A stretch of 64,000 nucleotides of DNA from Galbitalea sp. SE-J8 (GTDB lineage Bacteria; Actinomycetota; Actinomycetes; Actinomycetales; Microbacteriaceae). Below the pieces are notes generated by a model. That model was not told where the DNA came from and made no database searches. It worked only from the letters and a program-made list of their open reading frames with translations. This document shows positions 42,574 through 50,521 of the stretch, piece after piece. The DNA lies in contig NZ_JAUASV010000001.1 of assembly GCF_030345695.1 (NCBI RefSeq), forward strand, positions 186,001-250,000, in the 5' to 3' direction. The number at the start of each line of letters is the position of its first letter. The stretch's first letter is position 1. Position numbers and translations under genes: made by a program.

Positions 42574-43708
42574 CACGGCGGGTCAGCAGGGTCAGCAGCT
42601 CGTAGTGCGAGGACTGCGGGAACATGTCGAACACGCGCGCGCGGTCGACGCGGTAGGACGGCATCCGCTCCAGGTCCGCGGCGAGGCTGACGGAGTTGCA
42701 GCTGGAGTAGAGCACGGATGCCGGCCCCTCCCGCTCGAGCCAGCCGGCGAGGCGCGCGCCGAGGCCCCGGCGCGGCGGGTTCACGATCACGACATCGGGC
42801 CGGTCGGCCGGGTCGGACCGCTCGGCGAACGCCGTCGCGTCGCCGACCTCGAACCGCGTGCCGGGCACGCCCGCGGCCCGCGCGCTCTCGATCGCCTCGG
42901 CGCTCAGCTCGACGCCGAGCACGCGCATCCCCGGGCCGTCGGCCGCGGCCCGCGCCGCGACGTGCAGGCCGAAGCCGCCGACGCCGCAGTACAGGTCCCA
43001 CACGGAACGCGGCGCGGCCGCCGCGACCCACTCAGCGCCCTCGCGGTAGAGCGCGGATGCCACGCCCGTGTTGGTCTGCACGAAGCTGCCTGGCCGCACG
43101 TGCAGCGTCACGTCGTCGAGGCGCACGAGCAGCGTGTCGACCGGGGTGAGCGGCAGCTCGTCGGGACCCTCGACGACGGCCTTGTGCTCGGGCTGCAGGT
43201 TGATCGTCACGACGGCCGCCGTCGGCACGGCCGCGAGCAGCGCCGGCAGGTGCTTGCGCATCCGACCCTCGGCCTCGCGCGAGCGCAGGACGAACCGGAT
43301 CATGAGCGAGCCGTCGGGCGCCTCGAGCACGACCACGAGCTTGAGCTCGCCGCGCCGCGCGCGCACGTCGTAGGGCTCGATCGCGGCCCGGGCGATGAAC
43401 GCCGCGACCGGGTCGAACGCGGCGCGGATGCCCGTCGAGATGACCCCGCAGCGGCGCAGGTCGACGCCGATCCGCGCCTCGTCGAGGATGCCGAGCGTCG
43501 GCTCGGCGGACGTTCCGCCGACGACCATCTTCGCCTTCGAGCGGAACGCCTCGGGATCGCTCGCGAGCGGCGGGAGCCATTCGGCATCCGGATGACGCTC
43601 GAGCAGCCGCCGGGCGTGCGCGTCCTTGCCGGCGAGCTGGGTGCCGTAGGCGACGCCCATCAGGTCGCACGACCGGCACACCCCCGCGTCGAAGTAGTCG
43701 CACTGCAC
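42533..43708 (-). CDS. rlmC: 23S rRNA (uracil-C5)-methyltransferase RlmC
   Basis: 391 residues. The N-terminal Fe-S cluster motif is CDYFDAGVCRSC (Cys 3, 11, 14, with a fourth Cys in RRCG). The SAM site is VWDLYCGVGGFGLH; VIVNPPRRGLG and the catalytic Cys in YSSCNSVSLAADL are present. It methylates a uracil in 23S rRNA. The GTG start is fixed by the Cys motif at the very N terminus and a TAGCCT box 7 nt upstream. The 3' end runs 41 nt into the convergent pyruvate oxidase gene. Confidence 0.92.
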   Translation of the reverse strand: MQCDYFDAGVCRSCDLMGVAYGTQLAGKDAHARRLLERHPDAEWLPPLASDPEAFRSKAKMVVGGTSAEPTLGILDEARIGVDLRRCGVISTGIRAAFDPVAAFIARAAIEPYDVRARRGELKLVVVLEAPDGSLMIRFVLRSREAEGRMRKHLPALLAAVPTAAVVTINLQPEHKAVVEGPDELPLTPVDTLLVRLDDVTLHVRPGSFVQTNTGVASALYREGAEWVAAAAPRSVWDLYCGVGGFGLHVAARAAADGPGMRVLGVELSAEAIESARAAGVPGTRFEVGDATAFAERSDPADRPDVVIVNPPRRGLGARLAGWLEREGPASVLYSSCNSVSLAADLERMPSYRVDRARVFDMFPQSSHYELLTLLTRRVRRAGAGSPSRGR

Positions 43709-43715
43709 GGCGTCG

Positions 43716-43721
43716 AGGCTA
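43716..43721 (-). promoter_or_regulatory. -10 box of leaderless rlmC (TAGCCT)
   Basis: Minus-strand TAGCCT, 7 nt before GTG 43708. Confidence 0.45.
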
Positions 43722-43743
43722 GCCGCGCCCCGGCCGAGGGCGC

Positions 43744-44214
43744 TCAGCGGATGCCGCCGGCCAGCAGGTCGTCGAGGCGAGCGAAGTCCTCGTCGCGGCC
43801 CTCGTCGAGCCCGAGCGCGGCGTCGCGCAGCGCGATCGTCGGGTAGACCGAGGTGCCGGTGAGCAGGCAGCGGCCGCCGGGCAGCGGGGCGAATCCGAGG
43901 ATGTCGAGGTTGACCTGGTCGGGCTCGTCGTCGAACTCGAAGGTCTGCACGATGCGGGTGTCGGGCGTGATGGAGTGGAACGAGCCGAAGAACCCCCAGT
44001 GCTCGTGGCCCATCGAGACGACGTAGCTCCACGAGCCGCCCGTGCGTGCGTCCCAGTGCCGCATCGCGAGGGTCGTGCCGCGCGGCCCGATCCACTGCGG
44101 GACGAGGGTCTCGTCGACGTGCGCGCGGAACACGAGCGCGGGCGGCGCGTCGAACTCGCGGGTGAAGAGGATCGTCGGCGCGTCCTCGGGGCTGGTGACG
44201 ATGCGGTCGCTCAT
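43744..44214 (-). CDS. SRPBCC/AHSA1-type protein paired with ArsR
   Basis: 156 residues: TILFTREFDAPPALVFRAHVDETLVPQWIGPRGTTL is the signature of AHSA1-like SRPBCC proteins; GGSWSYVVSMG, EHWGFFGSFHSI and RIVQTFEFD follow. Such genes nearly always sit behind an ArsR regulator, as here; their ligand is unknown. The ATG overlaps the regulator stop as ATGA, so expression depends on the same operator. Confidence 0.88.
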   Translation of the reverse strand: MSDRIVTSPEDAPTILFTREFDAPPALVFRAHVDETLVPQWIGPRGTTLAMRHWDARTGGSWSYVVSMGHEHWGFFGSFHSITPDTRIVQTFEFDDEPDQVNLDILGFAPLPGGRCLLTGTSVYPTIALRDAALGLDEGRDEDFARLDDLLAGGIR

Positions 44215-44549
44215 GAGTCCTCCTGCTGCATCCGGGCGAGCAGGCCGTCCAGCCGCTCGTACTGCTGTTCCCGTCGCCGGCCCGCGTCGCGGAGCCAGTC
44301 GGCCGTGCGCTCGAGGGCGCCCGCGTCGAGGGTCACGGGCCGGGTGCGGCCCGCGCTGCGCTGCGCGACGAGCCCCGCCTCGACGAGCACCCGGACGTGC
44401 CGGGAGACCGCCTGGAGCGAGATCGGGAAGTCGGCGGCGAGGGCGGAGACGGTGGCGTCGCCGCGGCTGAGCCGCTCCACGATCGCGGCGCGCACCGGGT
44501 CGCCCAGCGCGGCGAAGGCGGTGTGCGGGAGCGGCGCGGCGATCGTCAA
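44211..44549 (-). CDS. ArsR-family winged-helix repressor
   Basis: 112 residues: AFAALGDPVRAAIVERLSRGDATVSALAADFPISLQAVSRHVRVLVEAGLVAQRSAGRTR is a standard ArsR winged helix without metal-binding Cys. The start must be TTG 44549 because a stop codon lies in frame four codons upstream and no ATG/GTG precedes the first helix. That start lies inside a perfect 13-bp inverted repeat, so autorepression is likely. It forms an operon with the SRPBCC gene. Confidence 0.88.
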   Translation of the reverse strand: MTIAAPLPHTAFAALGDPVRAAIVERLSRGDATVSALAADFPISLQAVSRHVRVLVEAGLVAQRSAGRTRPVTLDAGALERTADWLRDAGRRREQQYERLDGLLARMQQEDS

Positions 44550-44576
44550 TGCTCAACCTCTCTGTTGAGCATTGAC
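44545..44576. promoter_or_regulatory. ArsR operator: perfect 13-bp inverted repeat
   Basis: GTCAATGCTCAAC (44545-44557), spacer CTCTCT, GTTGAGCATTGAC (44564-44576). The left arm covers the TTG start of the regulator. Confidence 0.8.
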
Positions 44577-44785
44577 GCTAGCGCGTCGCCGCGCCCGCCG
44601 CAATCGTCGGAACGGGTTGAGACGCGCACATCGGCCTTGGCCGCCGCGGACGAGCGGATGCGGTGCGAGGAGCCCGCGAGCGAAGCGAGCCGGCGCCGCT
44701 CCCCCGGGCGGGTCCGGGCGCGCCGCCCAGCGCACCGCCCAGCGCGGAAACCCCTCCCCTCGATCACGGAAATGCCCCACCCTCG

Positions 44786-44887
44786 ATCACGGAAATGCAG
44801 GAGCATCCGGGCGTCGCCGCAGAGACGTTCGCGCGATACCGGGACTGGGCGCGCGTGCGCCGCGCCGCGCTCCTGCATTTCCGTGAT
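44786..44887. repeat. 102-bp inverted-repeat element, copy A
   Basis: Perfect 19-bp arms ATCACGGAAATGCAGGAGC (44786-44804) and its complement (44869-44887) enclose 64 bp. Confidence 0.9.
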
Positions 44888-45147
44888 GGCGGCGCTCGGG
44901 ACCACCACGGCTCGTTCGGGCGGGTGGGTGGTTTCGAGACGCGTCCTCGCTGCGCTCGGGCGCTCCTCAACCAGCGGTGGGGCGACGGCGTCACGCCCCG
45001 CCGGGCGAGGATCCCGCGAGCGAAGCGAGCCGGCGCTGCTCCCCCGGGCGGGTCCGGGCGCGCCGCCCAGCGCACCGCCCAGCGCGCCGCCCAGCGCGGC
45101 CCCACCGCGGAAACCCCTCCCTCGATCACGGAAACGCCCCTCCCCCG

Positions 45148-45249
45148 ATCACGGAAATGCAGGAGCATCCGAGCGTCACCGCAGAGACGTTCGCGCGATA
45201 CCGGGGCTGGGCTCACGCGCGCCGCGCCACGCTCCTGCATTTCCGTGAT
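45148..45249. repeat. 102-bp inverted-repeat element, copy B
   Basis: The same 19-bp arms (45148-45166, 45231-45249) and the same 64-bp interior length, with about eight differences from copy A. Confidence 0.9.
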
Positions 45250-45296
45250 GGCGGCGCTCGAGACCACCACGGATCGTTCGGGCGGGTGTGCGGCCG

Positions 45297-46052
45297 CTAC
45301 CTCGGGGGCACGAGAGACGCGAGCCACTGCTCGAACGTCTCCCGGCCGTGGTCGGCCGCGACCGCGTCGGGGATGAGCGTGCCGTCGCGCTGCGCCCGCC
45401 CGCCCGGACCGGGCAACGGCACCGCGATCACGGGACGGCGATCCCCGATCGCGCGCGCGTACCGGCGCACCATCGACCCGATCCATTCGGGCCGCGGTCC
45501 CGCGAGGTCGGCGACCCGGCCGGACGGGCCCGCCTCGACGAGGTCGACGAGGCGTTCGCCGACCTCGCGCGCCGCGATCGGCTGCGATCGCATCCGTGGC
45601 ACGAGCACGAACGGCCCGGCGGTGACCGCCCCGTGGATCTGGCGCGCGAACTCGTGGAACTGCGTCGCCCGCAGGATCGTCCACGGCACATCCGTCGCCT
45701 CGACGAGCTCCTCCTGGAGCACCTTGCCCGCGTAGTAGTCGTACGGCGACCGGTCGATGCCGACGATCGAGAGCAGCACGTGGTGGCCGACGCCCGCGGC
45801 CGCCTCGGCCGCGAGGAGGTTGCGCGTGACGGCGCCGAAGAAGGCGCGCGACCGCTCGGCGGAGCGCGAGCTGACGGATGCCGTGTCGACGACCGCGTCC
45901 GCCCCCGCGAGCGCCGCGGCGAGCCCGGTGCCGTGCTCCAGGTCGACACCGCCCGAGCGCGACAGCGAGACGACCTCGTGCCCGCGCTCGCGCGCGGCCT
46001 CGACCACCCGTGCGCCGACCGCGCCCGTGCCTCCGGCGACCGCGACCCTCAC
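45297..46052 (-). CDS. NAD(P)-binding epimerase/NmrA-like protein, partner of the ECF41 sigma factor
   Basis: 251 residues. VAVAGGTGAVGARVVEAARERGHEVVSLSRS is the Rossmann NAD(P) loop; VVDTASVSS, VGHHVLLSIVGIDRSPYDYYAGKVLQEELV and WTILRATQFHEF match NmrA/SDR-like reductases. In ECF41 systems the gene next to the sigma factor encodes a carboxymuconolactone decarboxylase, oxidoreductase or epimerase, which this one is. GTG 46052 is the only start just before the Rossmann strand. A promoter matching the sigma factor's own is upstream at 46171-46197. Confidence 0.87.
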   Translation of the reverse strand: MRVAVAGGTGAVGARVVEAARERGHEVVSLSRSGGVDLEHGTGLAAALAGADAVVDTASVSSRSAERSRAFFGAVTRNLLAAEAAAGVGHHVLLSIVGIDRSPYDYYAGKVLQEELVEATDVPWTILRATQFHEFARQIHGAVTAGPFVLVPRMRSQPIAAREVGERLVDLVEAGPSGRVADLAGPRPEWIGSMVRRYARAIGDRRPVIAVPLPGPGGRAQRDGTLIPDAVAADHGRETFEQWLASLVPPR

Positions 46053-46170
46053 GACCGCACCGCCTCGGCACGACCGGATGCCGCGCGTGCCGCGCGTGCG
46101 GGCAGGCGCAGCCGAGTCGGCAGGGCGGGAGCGGTGAGCAGGATCCGGCGAATCGGTGTCATACCGATCC

Positions 46171-46197
46171 GACGACGCAGCGCGAGCGGATGTGAGG
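46171..46197 (-). promoter_or_regulatory. ECF41-type promoter of the oxidoreductase gene
   Basis: On the minus strand CCTCACA (46191-46197) and CGTC (46171-46174) are separated by 16 nt, against the known ECF41 target TGTCACA-N16-CGTC. The spacing is identical to the sigma gene's own promoter. Confidence 0.6.
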
Positions 46198-46201
46198 CCG
46201 G

Positions 46202-47140
46202 TCACGCCCAGGCGGTGAGCTTGTCCGGGTTGAGCACCATCCACACGTCGGTCACCCGATCGTGCCGCACGTCGAGGCTGAGCACCACGGCGACCGTTCC
46301 CGAGCGCCGGAACACGATGCCGGTGAGGCCGTTGACCTCCTCGAACGAGGCGGTGACGCGACCGGGGTCCTCCTTGGCGATGAGTCCGAGCAGGAAGCGG
46401 GCGACGCGATCCGCGCCGACGATCGGATTGATCGCCGCGCGCACCCGGCCGCCGCCGTCCGACCGCGCCGTCACGGTCGGGTCGAGCAGCGCGAGCAGCG
46501 CGTCGATGTCACCGCCCTGGCACGCGGCCGCGAACGCCTCGACGACGCTGCGGTGATACTCGGGCGTCGTCGCGCCCTCCCGCCGATCGCGGATGTGCGT
46601 GCGCGCCGAGGACGCCAGCTTGCGGCAGGCCTGCGGGGTGCGGCCCACGATCGCGGCGATCTCGTCGAACGGGAGCGCGAACACGTCGTGCAGCACGAAG
46701 GCGACGCGTTCGGCGGGGGTGAGCGAGTCGAGCACGACGAGCAGCGCCATCGTCACGCTGTCGTCGAGCGTGATCCGGTCGAGCGGGTCCTCGGCGACGG
46801 ATGACGACGCGAGCGCGGCGGACGGCAACGGCTCCGGCAGCCACTCGCCGACATAGCTCTCGCGGCGAGCCCGCGCCGATCCGAGCTGATCGAGACAGAG
46901 ACGGCTCGCGACCCGGGTGAGCCAGGCGCCCGGCACCTCGATCGCCTCCCGCTCCGCGTCGGTGAGGCGGAACCACCGGGCGTAGGTCTCCTGCACGACG
47001 TCCTCGGCATCCGCTCGCGTGCCGAGCATGCGGAAGGCGACGTTCAGCAGGTGCTGCCGCTCGCCGAGCAGGGTCTCGAGGTCCGCCTGGTCGGCGGGTG
47101 CGCCGGCGCCGGTCCGGTCGGGGTCGGTGGGGTGGGTCAT
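46202..47140 (-). CDS. sigJ: ECF41-type RNA polymerase sigma factor with SnoaL-like C-terminal domain
   Basis: 312 residues. Sigma2 (LLNVAFRMLGTRADAEDVVQETYARW) and sigma4 (LTPAERVAFVLHDVFALPFDEIAAIVGRTPQACRKL) flank the WLPEP motif (100-104). The C-terminal SnoaL-like domain carries DGGGR (228-232) and ends with NPDKL (304-308). WLPEP, DGGG(K/R) and NPDKL define ECF41/SigJ factors, which have no separate anti-sigma and are controlled by this fused domain. The stop is 149 nt before the partner oxidoreductase. A promoter of the cognate type lies 53 nt before the ATG. Confidence 0.93.
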   Translation of the reverse strand: MTHPTDPDRTGAGAPADQADLETLLGERQHLLNVAFRMLGTRADAEDVVQETYARWFRLTDAEREAIEVPGAWLTRVASRLCLDQLGSARARRESYVGEWLPEPLPSAALASSSVAEDPLDRITLDDSVTMALLVVLDSLTPAERVAFVLHDVFALPFDEIAAIVGRTPQACRKLASSARTHIRDRREGATTPEYHRSVVEAFAAACQGGDIDALLALLDPTVTARSDGGGRVRAAINPIVGADRVARFLLGLIAKEDPGRVTASFEEVNGLTGIVFRRSGTVAVVLSLDVRHDRVTDVWMVLNPDKLTAWA

Positions 47141-47193
47141 GCTGCCCTCGATTCTCGTCGCGCCGCGTCCCGGCGAACAGCTCTCGCGCTATC

Positions 47194-47220
47194 GACGGCA
47201 CGGGCCCCCGGAATGTGACG
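47194..47220 (-). promoter_or_regulatory. ECF41-type autoregulatory promoter of the sigma gene
   Basis: Minus-strand CGTCACA (47214-47220), 16-nt spacer, CGTC (47194-47197): six of seven -35 bases and all -10 bases of TGTCACA-N16-CGTC. Confidence 0.7.
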
Positions 47221-47274
47221 CTCGACGGCGGCGCGGGCCATGCTGGAGGTACGCGGACGAGGGGGAGGGGCGGG

Positions 47275-47760
47275 ATGCGCGAGGACGACGAGGTCGATCT
47301 CGTGATCGACGCGTGGGCCGGCATCCTGCCCGACGTCGACTTCTCGCCGCTCGACGTGATGTCGCGCCTGCGCCGCGTCGCGCGCACGCTCGACGCGGAG
47401 CGGGCGCGGGCGTTCCGCAGCGCCGGCCTCGACGTGAGCGAGTTCGAGGTGCTCTCCGCGCTGCGGCAGGTGCCCGACGGCGCGCCGCTGACCCTCGGCG
47501 AGCTCGTCGACGCGGTGCGCCCCGAGGCCGCCGCGACAGCCAGGCGGGTCGGCGCCCTCGCCGTGCGGGGACTCGTGTCGCGCTTCCGCCCGTCGGGCAG
47601 CACGCGCCTGCTCATCCGTCTCACCGCGACGGGCGCCGCAACGGCCGACCGCGCGATGCGCGCCCTCGTCGACGCCGAGGCGGCGATGCTCGAGGGCGTG
47701 CCGGCGCGCGAGCGTGCCGCGCTCATCGAGGGGCTGCGCACCCTCGGCGAGCGATCGTGA
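47275..47760 (+). CDS. MarR-family transcriptional regulator
   Basis: 161 residues. The winged helix is SEFEVLSALRQVPDGAPLTLGELVDAVRPEAAATARRVGALAVRGLVSRFRPSGSTRLLIRLT, with the MarR dimer helices on either side. GGGGGAGGGG gives a strong ribosome-binding site for ATG 47275. It is divergent from the sigma factor; the shared region contains the ECF41-type promoter. Its own targets are unknown. A hydrolase gene converges 72 nt downstream. Confidence 0.88.
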   Translation: MREDDEVDLVIDAWAGILPDVDFSPLDVMSRLRRVARTLDAERARAFRSAGLDVSEFEVLSALRQVPDGAPLTLGELVDAVRPEAAATARRVGALAVRGLVSRFRPSGSTRLLIRLTATGAATADRAMRALVDAEAAMLEGVPARERAALIEGLRTLGERS

Positions 47761-47832
47761 ACGGATGCGGCTCCCGCCGCCCGGCGCAGGCGCGCGGCCC
47801 CGGCGGCCGCCCGCCCACGCCGACGTGCGGTC

Positions 47833-48672
47833 TCAGTGCGCGACCCCGACCGTCTGCATCCCGGACGGCGTGAGGCCCTGCTCGCCGAGCCAGACGAGCA
47901 CGTCGTCGGCGACATCCTTCCAGCCGTTGTCGAGGGTCAGCGAGTGCCCCCGGCCCGCGTACTCGTGGTACTCGGTCGTGGACGCGACGTTGTCGGCGTA
48001 CAGCTTCGCGACCTGCAGCGTGACGACCTTCGGCACGACGTGGTCCTCGGTGCCGGAGGTCAGCAGCAGCGGACCGCGGACGGCGGTGTGCGTGTCGACC
48101 GCGGCCGGGGAGTTCTTCGCGAAGGCCGCGGTGGCATCCTCGAACAGCGGCCGGCCCGGCCCCGGGATGACGTACGCGTCGAAGATCGCGTTGCACTCCT
48201 CCTCCGAGATGGCGTTCCCGAAGCTGTAGTGGAACTCCTTGGCCGTCAGGGCCACGGTGCGATTGCGGTTCGCCGGGTTCCGCAGCACGGGGAAGCCCGA
48301 CTTGAGCTGCGAGAACGGCAGCGCCGTGACGCCCTTGATCGGCGCGGGGTCGATGGCGACGGCACCCCGCACGAGGTCGTGCGCGAGCAGCTCCTGCGCG
48401 ATGAGGCCGCCGAACGAGTGGCCGACGGCGATCGGCTTGCTGTCGAGGCCGGCGATGAGAGCCGCGTAGTGGTCGAAGATCTGCGCGATCCCGACCCCGT
48501 CGAGCCCGTGCGGGTCGTCCCGGGTCTCGGCGACCGTGTCGCGGTCGCCGGGCCAGCCGGGGGCGATCGCGCTGTAGCCGTGCTCGGCGAACAGGTCGAT
48601 CCACGGGCGCCACGCAGCGCTGTGGATCCACAGGCCGTGGATGAAGACGACGTCGGGTGCGGTGGTGGGCAT
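47833..48672 (-). CDS. Alpha/beta hydrolase (paralogue of the gene at 12125)
   Basis: 279 residues: DVVFIHGLWIHSAAWRPW, GHSFGGLIAQ (Ser 86), GTEDHVVP and YAGRGHSL supply oxyanion, nucleophile, acid and His. Close in length and motif order to the TetR-linked hydrolase at 12125, including FPVL...R...F.F(G/S)N blocks. GGAGATACCCC gives a good ribosome-binding site. It lies 31 nt after the SDR gene and is probably in the same operon. Confidence 0.88.
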   Translation of the reverse strand: MPTTAPDVVFIHGLWIHSAAWRPWIDLFAEHGYSAIAPGWPGDRDTVAETRDDPHGLDGVGIAQIFDHYAALIAGLDSKPIAVGHSFGGLIAQELLAHDLVRGAVAIDPAPIKGVTALPFSQLKSGFPVLRNPANRNRTVALTAKEFHYSFGNAISEEECNAIFDAYVIPGPGRPLFEDATAAFAKNSPAAVDTHTAVRGPLLLTSGTEDHVVPKVVTLQVAKLYADNVASTTEYHEYAGRGHSLTLDNGWKDVADDVLVWLGEQGLTPSGMQTVGVAH

Positions 48673-48703
48673 GGGGTATCTCCTTGGGGTGGATGGTGGA
48701 GGA

Positions 48704-49498
48704 TCAGAGGGTCTTGATGAGGCCGCCGTCGATGAGGAAGTCGGCGCCCGTGACGTTGCCGGCGCGGCCGCTCGCGAGCAGCAGCACCAGGTCGGCGACC
48801 TCGGCCGGCTGCGTGAAGCGACCGGTGGAGAAGCCGCCCTGACCGGCGACGACCGTGTCGCGGGCGGTCGCGAAATCGACGCCGAGCTGCTTCGCCGCGG
48901 TCGCCGCGACACCGTGGTCGCCGAGCCAGAGATCGGTCGCGACCGGTCCCGGGCTGATGCTGTTGAACCGCAGGTTCTTCGGCCCGTACTCCTTCGAGAG
49001 CGACTTCGAGAGGTTCCAGACCGCCGCCTTCGCGGCCGAGTAGTCGATGACCCCGGGATCGGGCAGGAACGCGTTCACCGAGCCGATCGTCACGACCGTG
49101 CCGCCGCCGCGGGCGATCAGCTCCGGGATTGCGGCCCGCGACATCCGCACCATCGTCAGGAAGCACACGTCGAGCGTGCGCTGCCACGCGTCGTCGTCGA
49201 TCGAGAGGAAGCCGTCCGAGCGCAGCGTCACGGCGCCGACGTTGTTGACGAGGATGTCGAGGCCGCCGCGTGCGCGCGCCGCGTCGATGAGAGCGGCGGG
49301 GGCATCCGGGTCGGTCAGGTCGACCGGCACGAAGGTGGCCGACCCGCGCTCGACGAGCGCGCCGAGCGCCGCGGTCGGCGTGCGGGATCCCGCGACGACG
49401 TGAACCCCCTCCGCGGCGAGCGCCTCGGTCACGGCGAGGCCGATCCCCTTGCCCGCGCCCGTGACGATCGCGACCGTGCCGTCGAGTCCGAGGTCCAT
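48704..49498 (-). CDS. Short-chain dehydrogenase/reductase (SDR)
   Basis: 264 residues with the classical SDR pattern: VTGAGKGIG cofactor loop, DILVNNVGAV, IGSVNAF (Ser) and DYSAAKAAV (Tyr-x-x-x-Lys), then SISPGPVATDLW and a C-terminal FLIDGGLIKTL. The substrate is unknown. TAGCGT 7 nt before the ATG suggests a leaderless start. The following hydrolase and the divergent-in-function regulators at 49520-51948 suggest a small regulated detoxification or catabolic unit. Confidence 0.9.
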   Translation of the reverse strand: MDLGLDGTVAIVTGAGKGIGLAVTEALAAEGVHVVAGSRTPTAALGALVERGSATFVPVDLTDPDAPAALIDAARARGGLDILVNNVGAVTLRSDGFLSIDDDAWQRTLDVCFLTMVRMSRAAIPELIARGGGTVVTIGSVNAFLPDPGVIDYSAAKAAVWNLSKSLSKEYGPKNLRFNSISPGPVATDLWLGDHGVAATAAKQLGVDFATARDTVVAGQGGFSTGRFTQPAEVADLVLLLASGRAGNVTGADFLIDGGLIKTL

Positions 49499-49505
49499 GG
49501 CCCAG

Positions 49506-49511
49506 ACGCTA
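49506..49511 (-). promoter_or_regulatory. -10 box of the leaderless SDR gene (TAGCGT)
   Basis: Minus-strand TAGCGT, 7 nt before ATG 49498, and within 21 nt of the preceding regulator stop. Confidence 0.45.
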
Positions 49512-49519
49512 GGGATTCG

Positions 49520-50419
49520 TCAGCTCGCGGGCGTGTCCCCGCTCTTCCTGGGTGCGACGCGGTCACTCTGCGGGGCGGAGGGCTGGACTACGGACGGGTC
49601 GGCCAGCAGCCCCGGGTCGGCGAGCAGGGACAGCAGCTGCAGCTTCTCGGCCGACGGACCGCCCGGCGCCGGGATGTACATGCCCAGCGACTGCCCGCCC
49701 GTGCCCGGCAGGTCGAAGGTCTGGTAGCGCAGCTCGACGAGGCCGACGGCCGGGTGGCTGAAGGTCGACGGATGACCGGCCGGCCCCCGCGTCTCGTGCC
49801 GCGCCCAGAGCACTGCGAACTCCGCGTCCAGGTCGTTGAGCCGCTCGAGCAGCGCGGTGATCTCGGGCCCGTCGTCGTGCGGGTCGACGGACGAGCGCAG
49901 GTACGCCACCGCCCGCCGCGCCGTCATCCGCCAGTACGCGTCGCGCGGCACGCTCGGATGGAACATGAGCTCCACGAGGTTGTTGCCGATCCGGAACCCG
50001 GGGCTGAGCAGCTCCGCGAGGCGGTTGACGTAGATGATCGTCAGATAGCGGTCCACGACGTGCGCGGGAATGGACGGCATCGAGGCGATCAGGCCGACGA
50101 GGCTCGGGCTGACGGTGCTCGCCGCGGCGGCCGTGGCGAGCGCCGGATGCGCGAGGCGGTGCAGGTGCGCGACCGCGTCGGCGTCGAGCGCGAGCGCCCG
50201 GGCCAGCCCGCTGAGCACCGCGGACGACGGATGCCGCTCCCGCCCCTGCTCGAGCTTGAGGTAGTAGTCGCTGCTGATCCCGGCGATGAGCGCGACCTCC
50301 TCGCGGCGCAGGCCGTCGACCCGACGGCGCGCCGAGCTCGGCGGGAGGCCGACCTCCTCCGGCGTGAGCCGGCCGCGGCGCGCGCGCAGGAACTCCGCGA
50401 GTGGCCCGGGCCGATCCAT
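49520..50419 (-). CDS. XRE-family regulator with MmyB-like ligand domain (1)
   Basis: 299 residues. N-terminal helix-turn-helix: LAEFLRARRGRLTPEEVGLP, then RRVDGLRREEVALIAGISSDYYLKLEQGR. From ~100 on, an MmyB-like PAS-type ligand-binding domain: YLTIIYVNRLAELLSPGFRIGNNLVELMFHPSVPRDAYW and TFSHPAVGLVELRYQTFDLPGT. Such regulators are typically next to SDR genes and often respond to fatty-acid-like ligands. Leaderless TACGGT box. First of three relatives in a row, all on the same strand. Confidence 0.9.
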   Translation of the reverse strand: MDRPGPLAEFLRARRGRLTPEEVGLPPSSARRRVDGLRREEVALIAGISSDYYLKLEQGRERHPSSAVLSGLARALALDADAVAHLHRLAHPALATAAAASTVSPSLVGLIASMPSIPAHVVDRYLTIIYVNRLAELLSPGFRIGNNLVELMFHPSVPRDAYWRMTARRAVAYLRSSVDPHDDGPEITALLERLNDLDAEFAVLWARHETRGPAGHPSTFSHPAVGLVELRYQTFDLPGTGGQSLGMYIPAPGGPSAEKLQLLSLLADPGLLADPSVVQPSAPQSDRVAPRKSGDTPAS

Positions 50420-50425
50420 GGGAAC

Positions 50426-50431
50426 ACCGTA
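50426..50431 (-). promoter_or_regulatory. -10 box of leaderless regulator 1 (TACGGT)
   Basis: Minus-strand TACGGT, 6 nt before ATG 50419. Confidence 0.5.
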
Positions 50432-50521
50432 GGGCCCGGACGCGCCGCGGCGCGTGTCCGCGCTGCAACCAGGCTCCGGCCCCGGGTTCAGACCGGGCTC
50501 GGGCTCAGGCCCCGCTCGGGC

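Larger units (their letters stand above)
44665..45290. repeat. Duplicated repeat block without genes
   Basis: The 44577-45296 gap holds two copies of a 340-362-bp block (GCGAGG start at 44665 and 45005). Each copy has a half of the CTCGAGACC palindrome family (CCCGCGAGCGAAGCGAGCC), a CCCAGCGC-rich stretch, a decayed GATCACGGAAA arm and a 102-bp inverted-repeat element. Copy 1 is followed by a right half with GGTTTCGAGACGCG...CTCAACCAGCGG. No supported gene, promoter or terminator was seen. Confidence 0.85.
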
